Assembly: GCF_907163105.1 (NCBI RefSeq) | Contig: NZ_OU015321.1 | Location: 1,798,001 to 1,862,000, forward strand | Direction of reading: 5' to 3' | Source: Cloacibacterium caeni | GTDB lineage: Bacteria; Bacteroidota; Bacteroidia; Flavobacteriales; Weeksellaceae | DNA: 64,000 nucleotides | Shown here: positions 7,820 to 16,973 of the stretch, one piece after another | Layout of the letters: each line of letters begins with the position of its first letter | Numbering within the stretch: the first letter of the stretch is position 1 | Notes under the pieces: generated by a model | Seen by the model: the letters and a program-made list of their open reading frames with translations, nothing else | Told to the model about the DNA's origin: nothing | The model's database searches: none | Translations under genes and position numbers: made by a program

Positions 7820-8395
7820 ATGTATAGAATTATCTCTGGCAAATGGAAAGCAAAAAGAATTTCTGCGCCTAAAAATTTCGATGTAAGACCTACCACAGAC
7901 TTTGCTAAAGAAGCACTTTTCAGTATTTTGGCGAATCGTCACGAAGTAGAATTTTGCTCAGTTTTAGACCTTTTTGCTGGAATTGGCTCTATCAGTTTAG
8001 AGTTTGCCTCTAGAGATTGTAAAGACGTTACCGTTGTAGAAATGAATCCTAAACATGCTGCTTTCATTAACTCTACTGCTGCAGAACTAGAAATGGCGCT
8101 TCAAATTAATGTACAGCGTGGTGATGTTTTCGAATGGTTAAAGAAAAACAGAACTAAGAAAACATTTGACATTGTTTTTGCAGATCCACCTTTTGAATTA
8201 GAAGAAAAAAAATACAATGAACTGATTTCTTTGGTTCTCAATAATAATTTTTTAAAAGAAAACGGAACTTTTGTTTTAGAACATCAATCTAAAATGAAAT
8301 TAGAGCATCCTCAATTAATCGAAACCAGAAAATACGGAAATGTGAGTTTTAGTTTTTTCAGTTCCGAGATGCGAGTTCCGAGTTCCGAGGTGTAA
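7820..8395 (+). CDS. rsmD: 16S rRNA (guanine966-N2)-methyltransferase family RsmD
   Basis: A 191-residue SAM-dependent methyltransferase. The RsmD start MYRIISGKWKAKRISAP, the SAM-binding LDLFAGIGSISLEFASR loop and the catalytic DPPF motif (in FADPPFELEEKKY) are all present. The last 11 or so residues (SSEMRVPSSEV) come from a GAGTTCCGAG-type repeat that runs past the stop codon, so the natural end has probably been lengthened by repeat DNA. It lies downstream of DUF3822. Confidence 0.92.
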   Translation: MYRIISGKWKAKRISAPKNFDVRPTTDFAKEALFSILANRHEVEFCSVLDLFAGIGSISLEFASRDCKDVTVVEMNPKHAAFINSTAAELEMALQINVQRGDVFEWLKKNRTKKTFDIVFADPPFELEEKKYNELISLVLNNNFLKENGTFVLEHQSKMKLEHPQLIETRKYGNVSFSFFSSEMRVPSSEV

Positions 8396-8427
8396 AATTT
8401 CTTAACCCAAAAACTCGAATCTCGTAC
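8361..8427. repeat. GAGTTCCGAG-type short repeat overlapping the rsmD 3' end
   Basis: Repeated words CCGAG/GAGTTCCGAG at 8365-8390 are echoed in inverted sense by CTCGAATCTCGTACCTC at about 8413-8427. The block spans the end of rsmD and the gap to murI and can pair into a hairpin. Confidence 0.5.
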
Positions 8428-8429
8428 CT

Positions 8430-9251
8430 CTACAATACTTTATGGTCCAAACTAATTTTATTTCCAAAGAATTTTTTCGAAATTTTCTCGAAGTTTTTTG
8501 TAATATCCGAAAGGTAAAAATCGGTATTTCCTTCTTCATGTTGAGGATTAAGCAGGTCATTTTTGCTCAAAATATCCCTTACATAACTCGCTACAATTTT
8601 AGGAGAATCAATTACTCTTACTCTTGTTCCGTAATATTTTTTAATCTCTTCAATCAAAAGCGGATAATGGGTACAACCCAAGATAAGTGTTTCTATATTT
8701 TTTAACTTTTTGTCGCTCAAATAGTTATAAATAATCGCGTGTGTAATTGGGTGATTTACAAAACCTTCTTCGATGGCAGGAACCAATAATGGGGTCGCCA
8801 ATTCATCTACTTGAATATATTTATTCAGTTTTCGGATAGATTTTCTGTACAAACCAGAATTTACCGTTGCTTTAGTCGCAATAACTCCTACATTTTGGTG
8901 AATCTCGAAAGCTACTTTTTCTGCAACTGGGTTAATAACATCAAAAACCAAAGCCTGATTTCCCACCAATTCCTTCACCTCTTGCAAAGCATTTGCAGTG
9001 GCCGTATTACAAGCAATAACGATGGCTTTACAATTATTTTCTAATAAAAATTGGGTAATTTTTAAAGAAAAACCGATAATCGCTTCTCTAGATTTTTCGC
9101 CGTAAGGTAAATGTGCAGTGTCACCGAAATAAATAAAATTTTCGTGCGGCATTAATCGTTTTATTTCTTTGGCTACAGTAAGTCCACCAACACCGGAATC
9201 AAAAATCCCTATCGGTTGTGATGATGAAAGATGAGAATAATCTGGTTTCAA
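8430..9251 (-). CDS. murI: Glutamate racemase
   Basis: A 273-residue enzyme that converts L-Glu to D-Glu for peptidoglycan. The two catalytic cysteines are C81 in ACNTATANA and C193 in GCTHYPLL; the FDSGVGGLTV start motif (17-26) and FGDTAHLPYG (42-51) are also visible. It is full length and cofactor-independent by family. It lies between rsmD (convergent) and hemW on the same strand. Confidence 0.96.
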   Translation of the reverse strand: MKPDYSHLSSSQPIGIFDSGVGGLTVAKEIKRLMPHENFIYFGDTAHLPYGEKSREAIIGFSLKITQFLLENNCKAIVIACNTATANALQEVKELVGNQALVFDVINPVAEKVAFEIHQNVGVIATKATVNSGLYRKSIRKLNKYIQVDELATPLLVPAIEEGFVNHPITHAIIYNYLSDKKLKNIETLILGCTHYPLLIEEIKKYYGTRVRVIDSPKIVASYVRDILSKNDLLNPQHEEGNTDFYLSDITKNFEKISKKFFGNKISLDHKVL

Positions 9252-9282
9252 AGGCTTGAAATTTTTACAAAAATACTAAAGA

Positions 9283-9310
9283 TTTTAGATTTTAGATTTT
9301 AGATTTTAGA
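9283..9310. repeat. Four tandem copies of TTTTAGA
   Basis: The 7-base unit TTTTAGA is repeated exactly four times between murI and hemW. It is a simple microsatellite-like tract and may vary in copy number. Confidence 0.85.
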
Positions 9311-9314
9311 TTTT

Positions 9315-10439
9315 TTAAAGAATAAACAGGTCTGAAGCAATTCCATCGGCTAAAAACCAATGTTCTTCTGGAATTTTTAAGTGATTTTCTTCTATCACTA
9401 GAATTCCTTCTTCTAATTTTGACTGAATGCTGTTTTTAAAAATTTCTAAAATTTCACCAGAAAATTTTTCGTTGAGTTGTTCTAAATCTACACCCCAAAT
9501 CGTTCTGAGACCAATCATGAGCATTTCATTGTACTGGTCTTTTTCAGAAAGTTTTTCGGTTTCCTTGGGAAGGATGTTTTCTGCTAAATTCTTAATATAA
9601 ATGGTGTTATTAGCAATATTCCAACTGCGCTCGTTTCTACCGTTATAAGAATGTGCAGAAGGTCCGATTCCCAGATATTCTTTATATTTCCAATACGCTG
9701 AATTGTGCTTCGATTCAAAATCTTTTTTAGCAAAATTAGAAATTTCGTAATGTATAAAACCGTTGTCTTTTAGAAAATCAGACATATAATAAAACTCTTT
9801 ATTTTGCTCTGTTTCTTTCGGTTCTGCGATTTTATGTTTCTTAATCCAAGCATTCAAAGCAGTTTTAGGCTCGATGGTCAATGCATAAGAAGAAACGTGA
9901 GGAACTTGCAATTCTATGGTTTTCTGAAGATTTTTTTTCCAGATTTCAAAATTGGAAGTCGGCGAACCATAAATTAGATCAATACTCAGATTTTTGAAGC
10001 CAAAATCTTGCGCTCTTTTGATAGAACTTTCGGCTTCAGAAGCATTGTGAGCACGATTCATGAGCTTTAAATCTTCTTCAAAAAAACTTTGCGTTCCTAT
10101 AGAAAGTCGATTGATTTCGGTTTTGGCTAAATCTTTCAGAAAATTTTTATCCAAATCATCAGGATTAGCTTCTAGCGTGATTTCAATATTTTTTTCAAAG
10201 TCAAAATACTTTAAAACCTCATCTATTAAAGATTTGATCTCGTCCACAGAAAAAATAGATGGAGTTCCGCCACCAAAATACAGCGATGAAAGTGTTTTAT
10301 TTTCCAGCTCCTCTTTTCTTAGAAAAATTTCTTTTTTTATTGCCGAAATCATTTCGTCTTTCTGCTTCAATGAAGTAGAAAAATGAAAATTGCAATAACT
10401 GCATTTCTGCTTGCAAAAAGGAATGTGGAGGTAAATCAA
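9315..10439 (-). CDS. hemW: Radical SAM protein of the HemW / coproporphyrinogen III oxidase-like family
   Basis: A 374-residue radical SAM protein with the 4Fe-4S motif C9-C13-C16 (FCKQKCSYC), the LYFGGGTPS SAM-binding stretch, EANPDD and a HemN_C domain at the end (GLRTIWGVDL region). HemW members act as haem chaperones rather than true HemN oxidases; the N-terminal extension of HemN is absent, which favours HemW. Confidence 0.87.
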   Translation of the reverse strand: MIYLHIPFCKQKCSYCNFHFSTSLKQKDEMISAIKKEIFLRKEELENKTLSSLYFGGGTPSIFSVDEIKSLIDEVLKYFDFEKNIEITLEANPDDLDKNFLKDLAKTEINRLSIGTQSFFEEDLKLMNRAHNASEAESSIKRAQDFGFKNLSIDLIYGSPTSNFEIWKKNLQKTIELQVPHVSSYALTIEPKTALNAWIKKHKIAEPKETEQNKEFYYMSDFLKDNGFIHYEISNFAKKDFESKHNSAYWKYKEYLGIGPSAHSYNGRNERSWNIANNTIYIKNLAENILPKETEKLSEKDQYNEMLMIGLRTIWGVDLEQLNEKFSGEILEIFKNSIQSKLEEGILVIEENHLKIPEEHWFLADGIASDLFIL

Positions 10440-10515
10440 TTTTGTTGGGTGTTAGATGTTTGATAGACGATTTACTAATAAATCGTAAGTCTGAAATCGT
10501 AATTCTAAAAATTCG

Positions 10516-11466
10516 TTAACGATATCTAAATCCTCTTTGATTGATGAAATTAGGAATATCATATCCTAAACTGAGCATGAACGAATTTCCGCCGTATTCT
10601 TGAATATCAGACAATCCTAAATTATAAGAAGCTCCGAAATGGAGTTTATTAAGTTTAAATTTAATAATAGGTGACATGCTTAACTGTTGGCTTCCCACAG
10701 CACTTTTTGCCGTTCTGTAATTGATTCCCGCGGCAAAATAGTCACTCTCACCATACAATTTCATCAAAACATTGATGTCAAACATTCTAGATGAATTGGT
10801 ATTCAAATTCATCATCACAGAAGGTTCTACCGAAAATCCTTCGGTAATTTCCCAGTCATATCCTGCATTAAGGTAAAATCTGGTTGGCGACGGTTCTATA
10901 CCATTTACCACTGGTGTATTGTTACTCAATGGAATATCTGCAACAGAAATCCCAGCAAAAGCTCTGCTATAAGTAGCTTGTAATCCTAAGTTAGCATAAG
11001 CAATGAAAATACTGTTGTTATTTTCGTAAAGCAAAGGATCATTTGGATCTTGCGCATTTACTTTAGAAACATCAAAGTTCTGATTGTAAAAATTTACTGA
11101 AGTTCCGAAAGAAAATTGGTCTTTTCTGCCATCTTCATCACTGAGTGGAACAAAATAAGAAGCACCAATTGCAATTCCGTTTGCAGAAATTGGTCCGTTT
11201 TGGTCACGGAAAAAATAAGCGCCTATTCCTACTCTATCAAAAGCATTGGCATGAATTCCCACTGATTGTACATTAGGAGATTCATCAAATTTTGAAAATT
11301 GTTTTTGATAGTTAGCAACCAAATTCACATCATCTGTTTTACCAATATGCGCAGGATTAAAGAGAAATTCACTATCAAATAAATACTGCTGATACATAGG
11401 AATAGTTTCTTGAGCATAGCTCAATCCTGAAAAAGCAGCAAAAAATGTGAATAATATTTTTTTCAT
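10516..11466 (-). CDS. PorP/SprF-family outer-membrane protein
   Basis: A 316-residue protein with a signal peptide ending at SYAQ, then the PorP/SprF opening ETIPMYQQYLFDSEFLFNPA and a beta-rich barrel ending in FRYR. Family members assist type IX secretion or gliding adhesin secretion and often pair with a large adhesin gene; none is adjacent here, so this is a solitary copy. A role in T9SS is inferred from the family, not shown by the neighbourhood. Confidence 0.87.
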   Translation of the reverse strand: MKKILFTFFAAFSGLSYAQETIPMYQQYLFDSEFLFNPAHIGKTDDVNLVANYQKQFSKFDESPNVQSVGIHANAFDRVGIGAYFFRDQNGPISANGIAIGASYFVPLSDEDGRKDQFSFGTSVNFYNQNFDVSKVNAQDPNDPLLYENNNSIFIAYANLGLQATYSRAFAGISVADIPLSNNTPVVNGIEPSPTRFYLNAGYDWEITEGFSVEPSVMMNLNTNSSRMFDINVLMKLYGESDYFAAGINYRTAKSAVGSQQLSMSPIIKFKLNKLHFGASYNLGLSDIQEYGGNSFMLSLGYDIPNFINQRGFRYR

Positions 11467-11553
11467 GGTCGTGAATTTCTAAACGTCAAATTTAAGTAAA
11501 AAGTATGGAATTGAAAATTTCTTTGTCTTAAACCTGACCGAAAACGATTGGAA

Positions 11554-12627
11554 TTAAGAATTTTGCAAGTAATTTCTCCATTTTTCAACCGCATCTTGCA
11601 TATCTTTTGGCATCGGTGACTCAAAATACATTTCTTTTTTTGTTGTGGGATGAATGAAGCCTAAAGTATGAGCGTGTAAAGCATGTCTAGGTAAAACTTC
11701 GAAGACATTTTTCACAAATTGCTTGTATTTTGGTAAGTTTACCCCACGCAAAATTTGATGACCTTCATATCTTTCATCGTTAAAAAGAGTATGACCAATA
11801 TGTTTAAAATGCGCTCTAATTTGGTGAGTTCTTCCCGTTTCTAGTTTGCATTCTACCCAAGTCATATATTTGAATCTTTCTAAAACTTTATAATGAGTTA
11901 CCGCATGTTTTCCTTGGCTTCCATCTTCATAAACTGCCATTTGCATTCGGTTTTTCTGATGTCTTCCGATGTGTCCTCTGATTGTTCCTTCGTCATTTTC
12001 TAAATTTCCCCAAACAAAAGCCCAATACAAACGTTTGGTTTTTCGATCAAAAAATTGCTTGGCTAAAAAGCTCAATGCATACTCATTTTTGGCTAAAACG
12101 ATCAGTCCAGAAGTATCTTTATCAATTCTATGAACCAATCCTACTCTATCTAAATCTGAGGTAAATCCATTTTTCTGAAAATGAAACGCAACTGCATTCA
12201 CCAATGTTCCTTTCCAATTCCCAAAACCTGGATGCACAACCATTCCCGGCTCTTTGTCTACCACCAGAACATCTTCATCTTCATAGACAATTTTAAATGG
12301 AATATCTTCTGGAATGATAACATTTTCACGAGGAGGATGCGTTAATAAAACCGAAATTTCATCTCCCGGCTTTACACGATAATTTTGTTTTACAGGATTA
12401 CCATTTACGATAACGTTTCCTGCTCTACACGTTTGCGAAATCTTATTTCTAGAAGAATTCTGGCGATAAATCAAAAGAAATTTATCTATTCTTAAAGGTT
12501 CTTGTTTTTTATCAACAGTAATATTGAGATGTTCAAACAACCCCGAGTTTTCTTCGTCATTAGAATTTTCGTCTTCTAACAATAAATCTTCTTCTAAAAA
12601 ATCTTCTTTTTCGCTCATATTATTCAA
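11554..12627 (-). CDS. RluA/RluD-family pseudouridine synthase
   Basis: A 357-residue rRNA pseudouridine synthase. An acidic N-terminal extension (1-30, rich in Glu and Asp) precedes an S4 RNA-binding domain (about 43-95) and the catalytic domain with HRIDKDTSGL, catalytic D169. RluD modifies 23S rRNA helix 69 in E. coli; the exact target here is inferred. It sits downstream of the PASTA-protein gene, from which it is separated by a terminator. Confidence 0.9.
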   Translation of the reverse strand: MNNMSEKEDFLEEDLLLEDENSNDEENSGLFEHLNITVDKKQEPLRIDKFLLIYRQNSSRNKISQTCRAGNVIVNGNPVKQNYRVKPGDEISVLLTHPPRENVIIPEDIPFKIVYEDEDVLVVDKEPGMVVHPGFGNWKGTLVNAVAFHFQKNGFTSDLDRVGLVHRIDKDTSGLIVLAKNEYALSFLAKQFFDRKTKRLYWAFVWGNLENDEGTIRGHIGRHQKNRMQMAVYEDGSQGKHAVTHYKVLERFKYMTWVECKLETGRTHQIRAHFKHIGHTLFNDERYEGHQILRGVNLPKYKQFVKNVFEVLPRHALHAHTLGFIHPTTKKEMYFESPMPKDMQDAVEKWRNYLQNS

Positions 12628-12630
12628 AAA

Positions 12631-12659
12631 AACTTTGCCAAAAAATTTTCGGCAAAGTT
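12631..12659 (-). terminator. Terminator after the PASTA gene
   Basis: AACTTTGCC and GGCAAAGTT arms form a 9-bp stem, followed on the minus strand by a run of Ts just before the RluD-family start codon. Confidence 0.75.
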
Positions 12660-12686
12660 CTATAAATTATTTTAATTTCTAAAAAA

Positions 12687-13670
12687 CTACTCTACAATTA
12701 CCTTTTTAGCAGGTTTTTCTTCTGCTGGTTTTGTTTCCGCAGGTTTTGTATTATTTGTATTCGTAGTTGGTTTGGGTTTTTCTACCGGTGGTTTTGGTGT
12801 AGTATTTACAGGTTCTTCACTTGGAACTGGGATAAATTCATTGTCAGAAGGTTCTGGCATGGTATTAATATCCGTAGTTTTATAAATGCTATTCAGTTTT
12901 TGGATTTTAGACTGCATTTCGGCTGGTGTTTTTTTACTTGCCCACAAATCTATTTGCATTCCTTGATCTCTTACAGAACCACTTGCAGGATCTTGATAGT
13001 AAATAATATCAGAATCATTATTTTGTCCGTCTTCATGTTCTACCAATCCTACTTCAAAGTAATTTTGAGCAATAATAGCTTTCGCTTCTGCTACAGTTCT
13101 TCCTACCAAATTAGGAATCACTACATTTCTCATCGGTCCAGAACCAATGACTAAATCAAGCGTAGAAAACATAGGAACTTTTTCTCCAGGTTTGATCACT
13201 CTGCCATTAAACATCATTCTTATAATAGCATCTTTCTGAATATTAGGCTCATAAATAGTATCTCCTACCTTTAACCCTAATAAATCAAACTTCCTGAAAG
13301 CCAAATACTTATATCTATCTAAAACATCTGGAACCGCAACTGGTGCATAAGTTTTAGGATTTACTTTTAAAAGAATGGCTCTACCATCTTTTACTCTAGA
13401 ACCTGGATGTGGATAGATTTTAAGAACTTGTAATGGTTTAAATTTTGGATCATATTTACCACTATCTACTTCATATTCTAAGCCTTGGTCATCTAAAACC
13501 TCTATTGCTTGTTGTACCTTCATATTGACAACATTCGGAACCTGAATTTCTTCACCGTGATTGGTGTGAAACTCTAGCCATCGAAAGGTAAGCCAAACTA
13601 CTCCTACAAAAATTACAAGTGCTACTATTAAGTTTACAAAAACTTTCCAGTGGAAAAAAGATCGAAGCAT
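12687..13670 (-). CDS. PASTA-domain membrane-anchored protein
   Basis: A 327-residue protein with one N-terminal membrane helix (about 10-30), then three PASTA repeats (about 42-110, 112-180 and 183-250), each with the VPNV/VPDV-type opening, and a Pro/Lys/Thr-rich tail. PASTA domains bind uncrosslinked peptidoglycan stems or beta-lactams; unlike PknB or PBP2x there is no kinase or transpeptidase domain. It is divergent from ddl, which supports a cell-wall role. A TATATTTG -7 box (minus, 13700-13707) lies 30 bases upstream. Confidence 0.87.
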   Translation of the reverse strand: MLRSFFHWKVFVNLIVALVIFVGVVWLTFRWLEFHTNHGEEIQVPNVVNMKVQQAIEVLDDQGLEYEVDSGKYDPKFKPLQVLKIYPHPGSRVKDGRAILLKVNPKTYAPVAVPDVLDRYKYLAFRKFDLLGLKVGDTIYEPNIQKDAIIRMMFNGRVIKPGEKVPMFSTLDLVIGSGPMRNVVIPNLVGRTVAEAKAIIAQNYFEVGLVEHEDGQNNDSDIIYYQDPASGSVRDQGMQIDLWASKKTPAEMQSKIQKLNSIYKTTDINTMPEPSDNEFIPVPSEEPVNTTPKPPVEKPKPTTNTNNTKPAETKPAEEKPAKKVIVE

Positions 13671-13775
13671 AAATTTTTTATTTATTCGAAATATAAACGC
13701 AAATATAAATATAAAATTATGAAATATTTAAGTTGAAAAATAATTACATTTGCGTTTATTAGTTTTTTAAAAAGT

Positions 13776-14759
13776 ATGAGCAAGAAAAATGTAGCCGTAG
13801 TAATGGGTGGCTTCTCTGATGAATACAAGGTTTCTCTGAAAAGTGGCCAATTGATTTATGATTCTCTAGACAGAGATTTATATAATGTTTATAAAGTAGT
13901 AGTTCTAAAAGAAGAATGGTACTTTTTAAACGAAAATGAAGAAAAACTTCCCATTAACAAAGGAGATTTTTCGGTAACGCTTTCAGACGGAGCAATTTTA
14001 AAATTTGACGTTTGTTTCAACATTATTCATGGTGCTCCTGGAGAAAATGGTGAATTACAAGGCTATTGGAACGCTATTGGTCAAAAATATACAGGCTGTG
14101 ATTTCTACAAAAGCGCTCTTACTTTCAACAAAAAAGATACTCTTGCCGTTTTAGCAAAATACGGAATTCCTTCTGCAAAAAGTTTTTACCTGAGAAAAGG
14201 AGAAAATATCAATGAAGATAAAATTGTAGAAGAATTAGGACTTCCTTTATTTGTAAAACCCAATCAAAGTGGCTCTTCGCTCGGGATTTCTAAAGTTAAA
14301 GCCAAATCTGAATTGGCAGCAGCGATAGAATTTGCCTTCAAAGAAGATGATGAAATTTTAATAGAATCTTTCTTAAATGGAATGGAGGTTTCTGTAGGTG
14401 TAATCGATTACAAAGGAGAAACCATTGTTCTTGGAATTACAGAAATTGTTCCACACAAAGAATTTTTCGATTACGAAGCGAAATATGAAGGTGCTTCCGA
14501 AGAAATTACACCAGCTAGATTAGACGATGAAACCAGATACAAAGTAGAAAAAATCGCAAAACATGCCTATGAATCTTTGGGAATGAGCGGTTTTTCTAGA
14601 AGTGAATACATCATTATGGATGGAACGCCTTACATGCTAGAAATGAATACCAATCCTGGATTTTCACCGGCTTCTATTTTACCTCAACAAGCAAAAATTT
14701 ACGGAATTTCTATCAAAGACCTTTGTGGAAACGAAGTAGAAAAAGCACTTAAAAAGTAA
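13776..14759 (+). CDS. ddl: D-alanine--D-alanine ligase
   Basis: A 327-residue ATP-grasp ligase making the D-Ala-D-Ala dipeptide of peptidoglycan. The start KKNVAVVMGGFSDEYKVSL, the NIIHGAPGENG segment, the ATP-binding LFVKPNQSGSSLGISKV loop and the magnesium-binding EMNTNPGF motif are present. A -7 box TACATTTG (13745-13752) precedes it. It is followed by coaD on the same strand. Confidence 0.95.
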   Translation: MSKKNVAVVMGGFSDEYKVSLKSGQLIYDSLDRDLYNVYKVVVLKEEWYFLNENEEKLPINKGDFSVTLSDGAILKFDVCFNIIHGAPGENGELQGYWNAIGQKYTGCDFYKSALTFNKKDTLAVLAKYGIPSAKSFYLRKGENINEDKIVEELGLPLFVKPNQSGSSLGISKVKAKSELAAAIEFAFKEDDEILIESFLNGMEVSVGVIDYKGETIVLGITEIVPHKEFFDYEAKYEGASEEITPARLDDETRYKVEKIAKHAYESLGMSGFSRSEYIIMDGTPYMLEMNTNPGFSPASILPQQAKIYGISIKDLCGNEVEKALKK

Positions 14760-14762
14760 ATT

Positions 14763-14829
14763 GCAATCTGCTGTCGGCATTTGGCTTTCAGCAAAAAATT
14801 ATAAAAAACAATAGCAGAAGGCAGATTGC
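14763..14829. repeat. Imperfect inverted repeat between ddl and coaD
   Basis: GCAATCTGC at 14763-14771 pairs with GCAGATTGC at 14821-14829; nearby GCTTTC and GAAAGC words extend the symmetry. It is a likely stem-loop or dispersed flavobacterial repeat. It lacks a clean T-run, so it is a weak terminator at best. Confidence 0.5.
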
Positions 14830-14851
14830 TGACTGCAGAAAGCTTAAAAAA

Positions 14852-15310
14852 ATGAAAATCGCTGTATTTCCAGGATCTTTTGACCCGATTACTTTAGGAC
14901 ATCTTGACATTATTGAAAGAGCTGTTCCTCTGTTTGATAAACTCATCATCGCTATCGGACAGAATTCTCAGAAAAAATATATGTTTCCGCTAGAAAAACG
15001 CATGGAATTTATTCAAAAATCTGTAGCGCATTTCCCCAATGTAGAAGTAGATTATTTTGAAGGATTAACCATCGATTATTGCATCAAAAAAGAAGCTCAA
15101 TTTATTCTGAGAGGTCTCAGAAATCCTGCCGATTTTGAATTTGAAAAAGCAATTGCTCATACTAACAGAACTTTGGCGAGAAGAAAATTAGAAACCGTTT
15201 TCTTACTTACCTCTTCTGGAAAATCATTTATCAGCAGCAGTATTGTAAGAGAAATTATTTCTAACAACGGAGAATATCAATTATTTGTTCCTGATGCAGT
15301 GAGAGTTTAG
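14852..15310 (+). CDS. coaD: Phosphopantetheine adenylyltransferase
   Basis: A 152-residue nucleotidyltransferase catalysing the fourth step of CoA biosynthesis, 4'-phosphopantetheine + ATP to dephospho-CoA. The PGSFDPITLGHLDII start with the T/HxGH-type motif, the LRGLRNPADFEFE block and the ISSSIVRE signature are all visible. The length is typical. Confidence 0.96.
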   Translation: MKIAVFPGSFDPITLGHLDIIERAVPLFDKLIIAIGQNSQKKYMFPLEKRMEFIQKSVAHFPNVEVDYFEGLTIDYCIKKEAQFILRGLRNPADFEFEKAIAHTNRTLARRKLETVFLLTSSGKSFISSSIVREIISNNGEYQLFVPDAVRV

Positions 15311-15355
15311 AATTTTTTAATTTTCACTCGATTTTTTTTTAAACTTTTTCTACCC

Positions 15356-15988
15356 ATGCTTCCAGATTTTACCTTTTTAATAGAAGTCCTTGGTACGATA
15401 TCTTTTGCGATGTCGGGAAGTTTTGCGGCTATGCAAAAGCGTTTCGATCCTTTTGGCGTTCTCATCATTGCATTTGTAACTTCTGTAGGTGGCGGAACAG
15501 TAAGAGATTTATTACTAGATGTCCCTGTTTTTTGGATGCACGATTTATTAGCCGTGAGTTTGATTTTTTTCACTGCTATTTTTACGATGATATTCAAATT
15601 AATTGAGAAAAAATTTCAGGTAACGCTTTTTATTTTTGATAGTCTTGGATTGGGACTTTTTACAATTATTGGGGTTCAAAAAGGATTAAATGCCGACTTA
15701 CATCCCGTTATTGGAGTAGTTTTAGGCACAATTACCGGTTGTTTTGGAGGAATTATCCGAGATATTTTACTGAACAGAATTCCTTTGATTTTCAGAAAAG
15801 AAATTTATGCGACTGCAGCAATTGCAGGTGGAATAGTCTACATCCTTCTGAAAAATTTCAGTGGTTTGTCTGAAGAAATTAATCAAATCTTAACCATTCT
15901 TCTTATTGTAAGCATTAGAACTCTTGCGGTAAAATACCATTGGCAAATGCCAAAATTCTACGGAAATTTCAATGATGCAGAAATGTAA
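15356..15988 (+). CDS. TRIC-type trimeric intracellular cation channel family protein (UPF0126)
   Basis: A 210-residue integral membrane protein with two repeats of three helices and the paired glycine motifs GGGTVRDLLL and GGIIRDILL that mark the TRIC/YicG (UPF0126) family. Members conduct K+/Na+ or are annotated as glycine transporters; its role here is unknown. The IS3 element begins 51 bases after its stop and has not disrupted it. Confidence 0.9.
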   Translation: MLPDFTFLIEVLGTISFAMSGSFAAMQKRFDPFGVLIIAFVTSVGGGTVRDLLLDVPVFWMHDLLAVSLIFFTAIFTMIFKLIEKKFQVTLFIFDSLGLGLFTIIGVQKGLNADLHPVIGVVLGTITGCFGGIIRDILLNRIPLIFRKEIYATAAIAGGIVYILLKNFSGLSEEINQILTILLIVSIRTLAVKYHWQMPKFYGNFNDAEM

Positions 15989-16080
15989 ACAAAAGAACCA
16001 ATTAAAAAGTTATAAGAAACAAAGAAAATTTGTCATGAGTTGTCCTAAAAAAGGTTGACTCGTTAATAATTCAAATATAG

Positions 16081-16959
16081 TTAAATCGTAACAGAATTAA
16101 TTCTGTTACGATTTATTTTTTTCCATTGTTTTAATTGTATTGTTTTTTGTTGATGCGCTTGGTTTGGAGTTATCATATTAATTGACATATGTATTCTAAA
16201 ATTGTTGTATAAAGTTATGGCTTGTGTAACTTGTTTGTTTAAATTTTGATAGTTTTCAAATATTTCATGTAAACCAAATTCTTCTTTTAAAATTCCATTT
16301 ACTCTTTCTGCTACTGCATTTTCATACGGGTCGTATTCTTGCGTCATACTAATTAAAATATTGTTTTTCTTTAACAATTCGGTATATTCTTTACTGCAAT
16401 ATTGTAAACCTCTATCAGAATGGTGAATGAGTTGATTTTTTGTTTCCCTGTTAATCAAAGCCATTTCTAAAGCTTTTACTGTAGTTGAACTCATTAAATT
16501 ATCTGACAGTTGATAACCAACGATTTTCTTGGAACAAGCATCAGTGAGTAAATGCAAATAGTATGTTTTCTCTTTTGTTCGTAAATAAGTTATATCAGCA
16601 ACCCAAACTTGATCAGGCCTGTTAAGTACTAAATTGCTAATTAAATTTGGATAGCGTTTCATCCAATGTCTTGAGTTTGTTGTTTTGTAATATCTTCGAG
16701 CTTTAGGTACTTGTAAATATTCGGCTTTTAAAAAATCTAAAAAATGATCCCGACCAATTGATATATGATGTTTTATAAATTCATCTTGTAACATTACATA
16801 AAGTTTCTTGCCACCTGTTCGGGGTAATTGCTTACGAATAGTAACTACTAAACTTCGTAATAATTCTGAGTTGTATTTAGGCGTTTTTACCTTTGACTTT
16901 CGCTTGTAAAATGCTTGTTTTGTGTATCCAAACAGTTCGCATAACTCATAAATAGTCAA
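16081..16959 (-). CDS. IS3-family transposase OrfB (DDE integrase domain)
   Basis: A 292-residue catalytic half of an IS3 transposase, with an HTH_21-like N-terminus and an rve integrase core. The DD(35)E triad is D122 (ADITYL), D182 (HHSDRG) and E218 (AVAERV). Its only apparent start is a TTG; it is more likely made as an OrfAB fusion by -1 frameshifting from orfA at 17001-17007. No internal stops are seen, so it should be active. Confidence 0.93.
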   Translation of the reverse strand: MTIYELCELFGYTKQAFYKRKSKVKTPKYNSELLRSLVVTIRKQLPRTGGKKLYVMLQDEFIKHHISIGRDHFLDFLKAEYLQVPKARRYYKTTNSRHWMKRYPNLISNLVLNRPDQVWVADITYLRTKEKTYYLHLLTDACSKKIVGYQLSDNLMSSTTVKALEMALINRETKNQLIHHSDRGLQYCSKEYTELLKKNNILISMTQEYDPYENAVAERVNGILKEEFGLHEIFENYQNLNKQVTQAITLYNNFRIHMSINMITPNQAHQQKTIQLKQWKKINRNRINSVTI

Positions 16960-16973
16960 TGAACTATTTACAT

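Noticed and set aside
13745-13752. A full promoter for ddl with a -33 element
   Set aside because: TACATTTG is a good -7 box but no TTG lies 17-23 bases upstream, so only the -7 box is mentioned.
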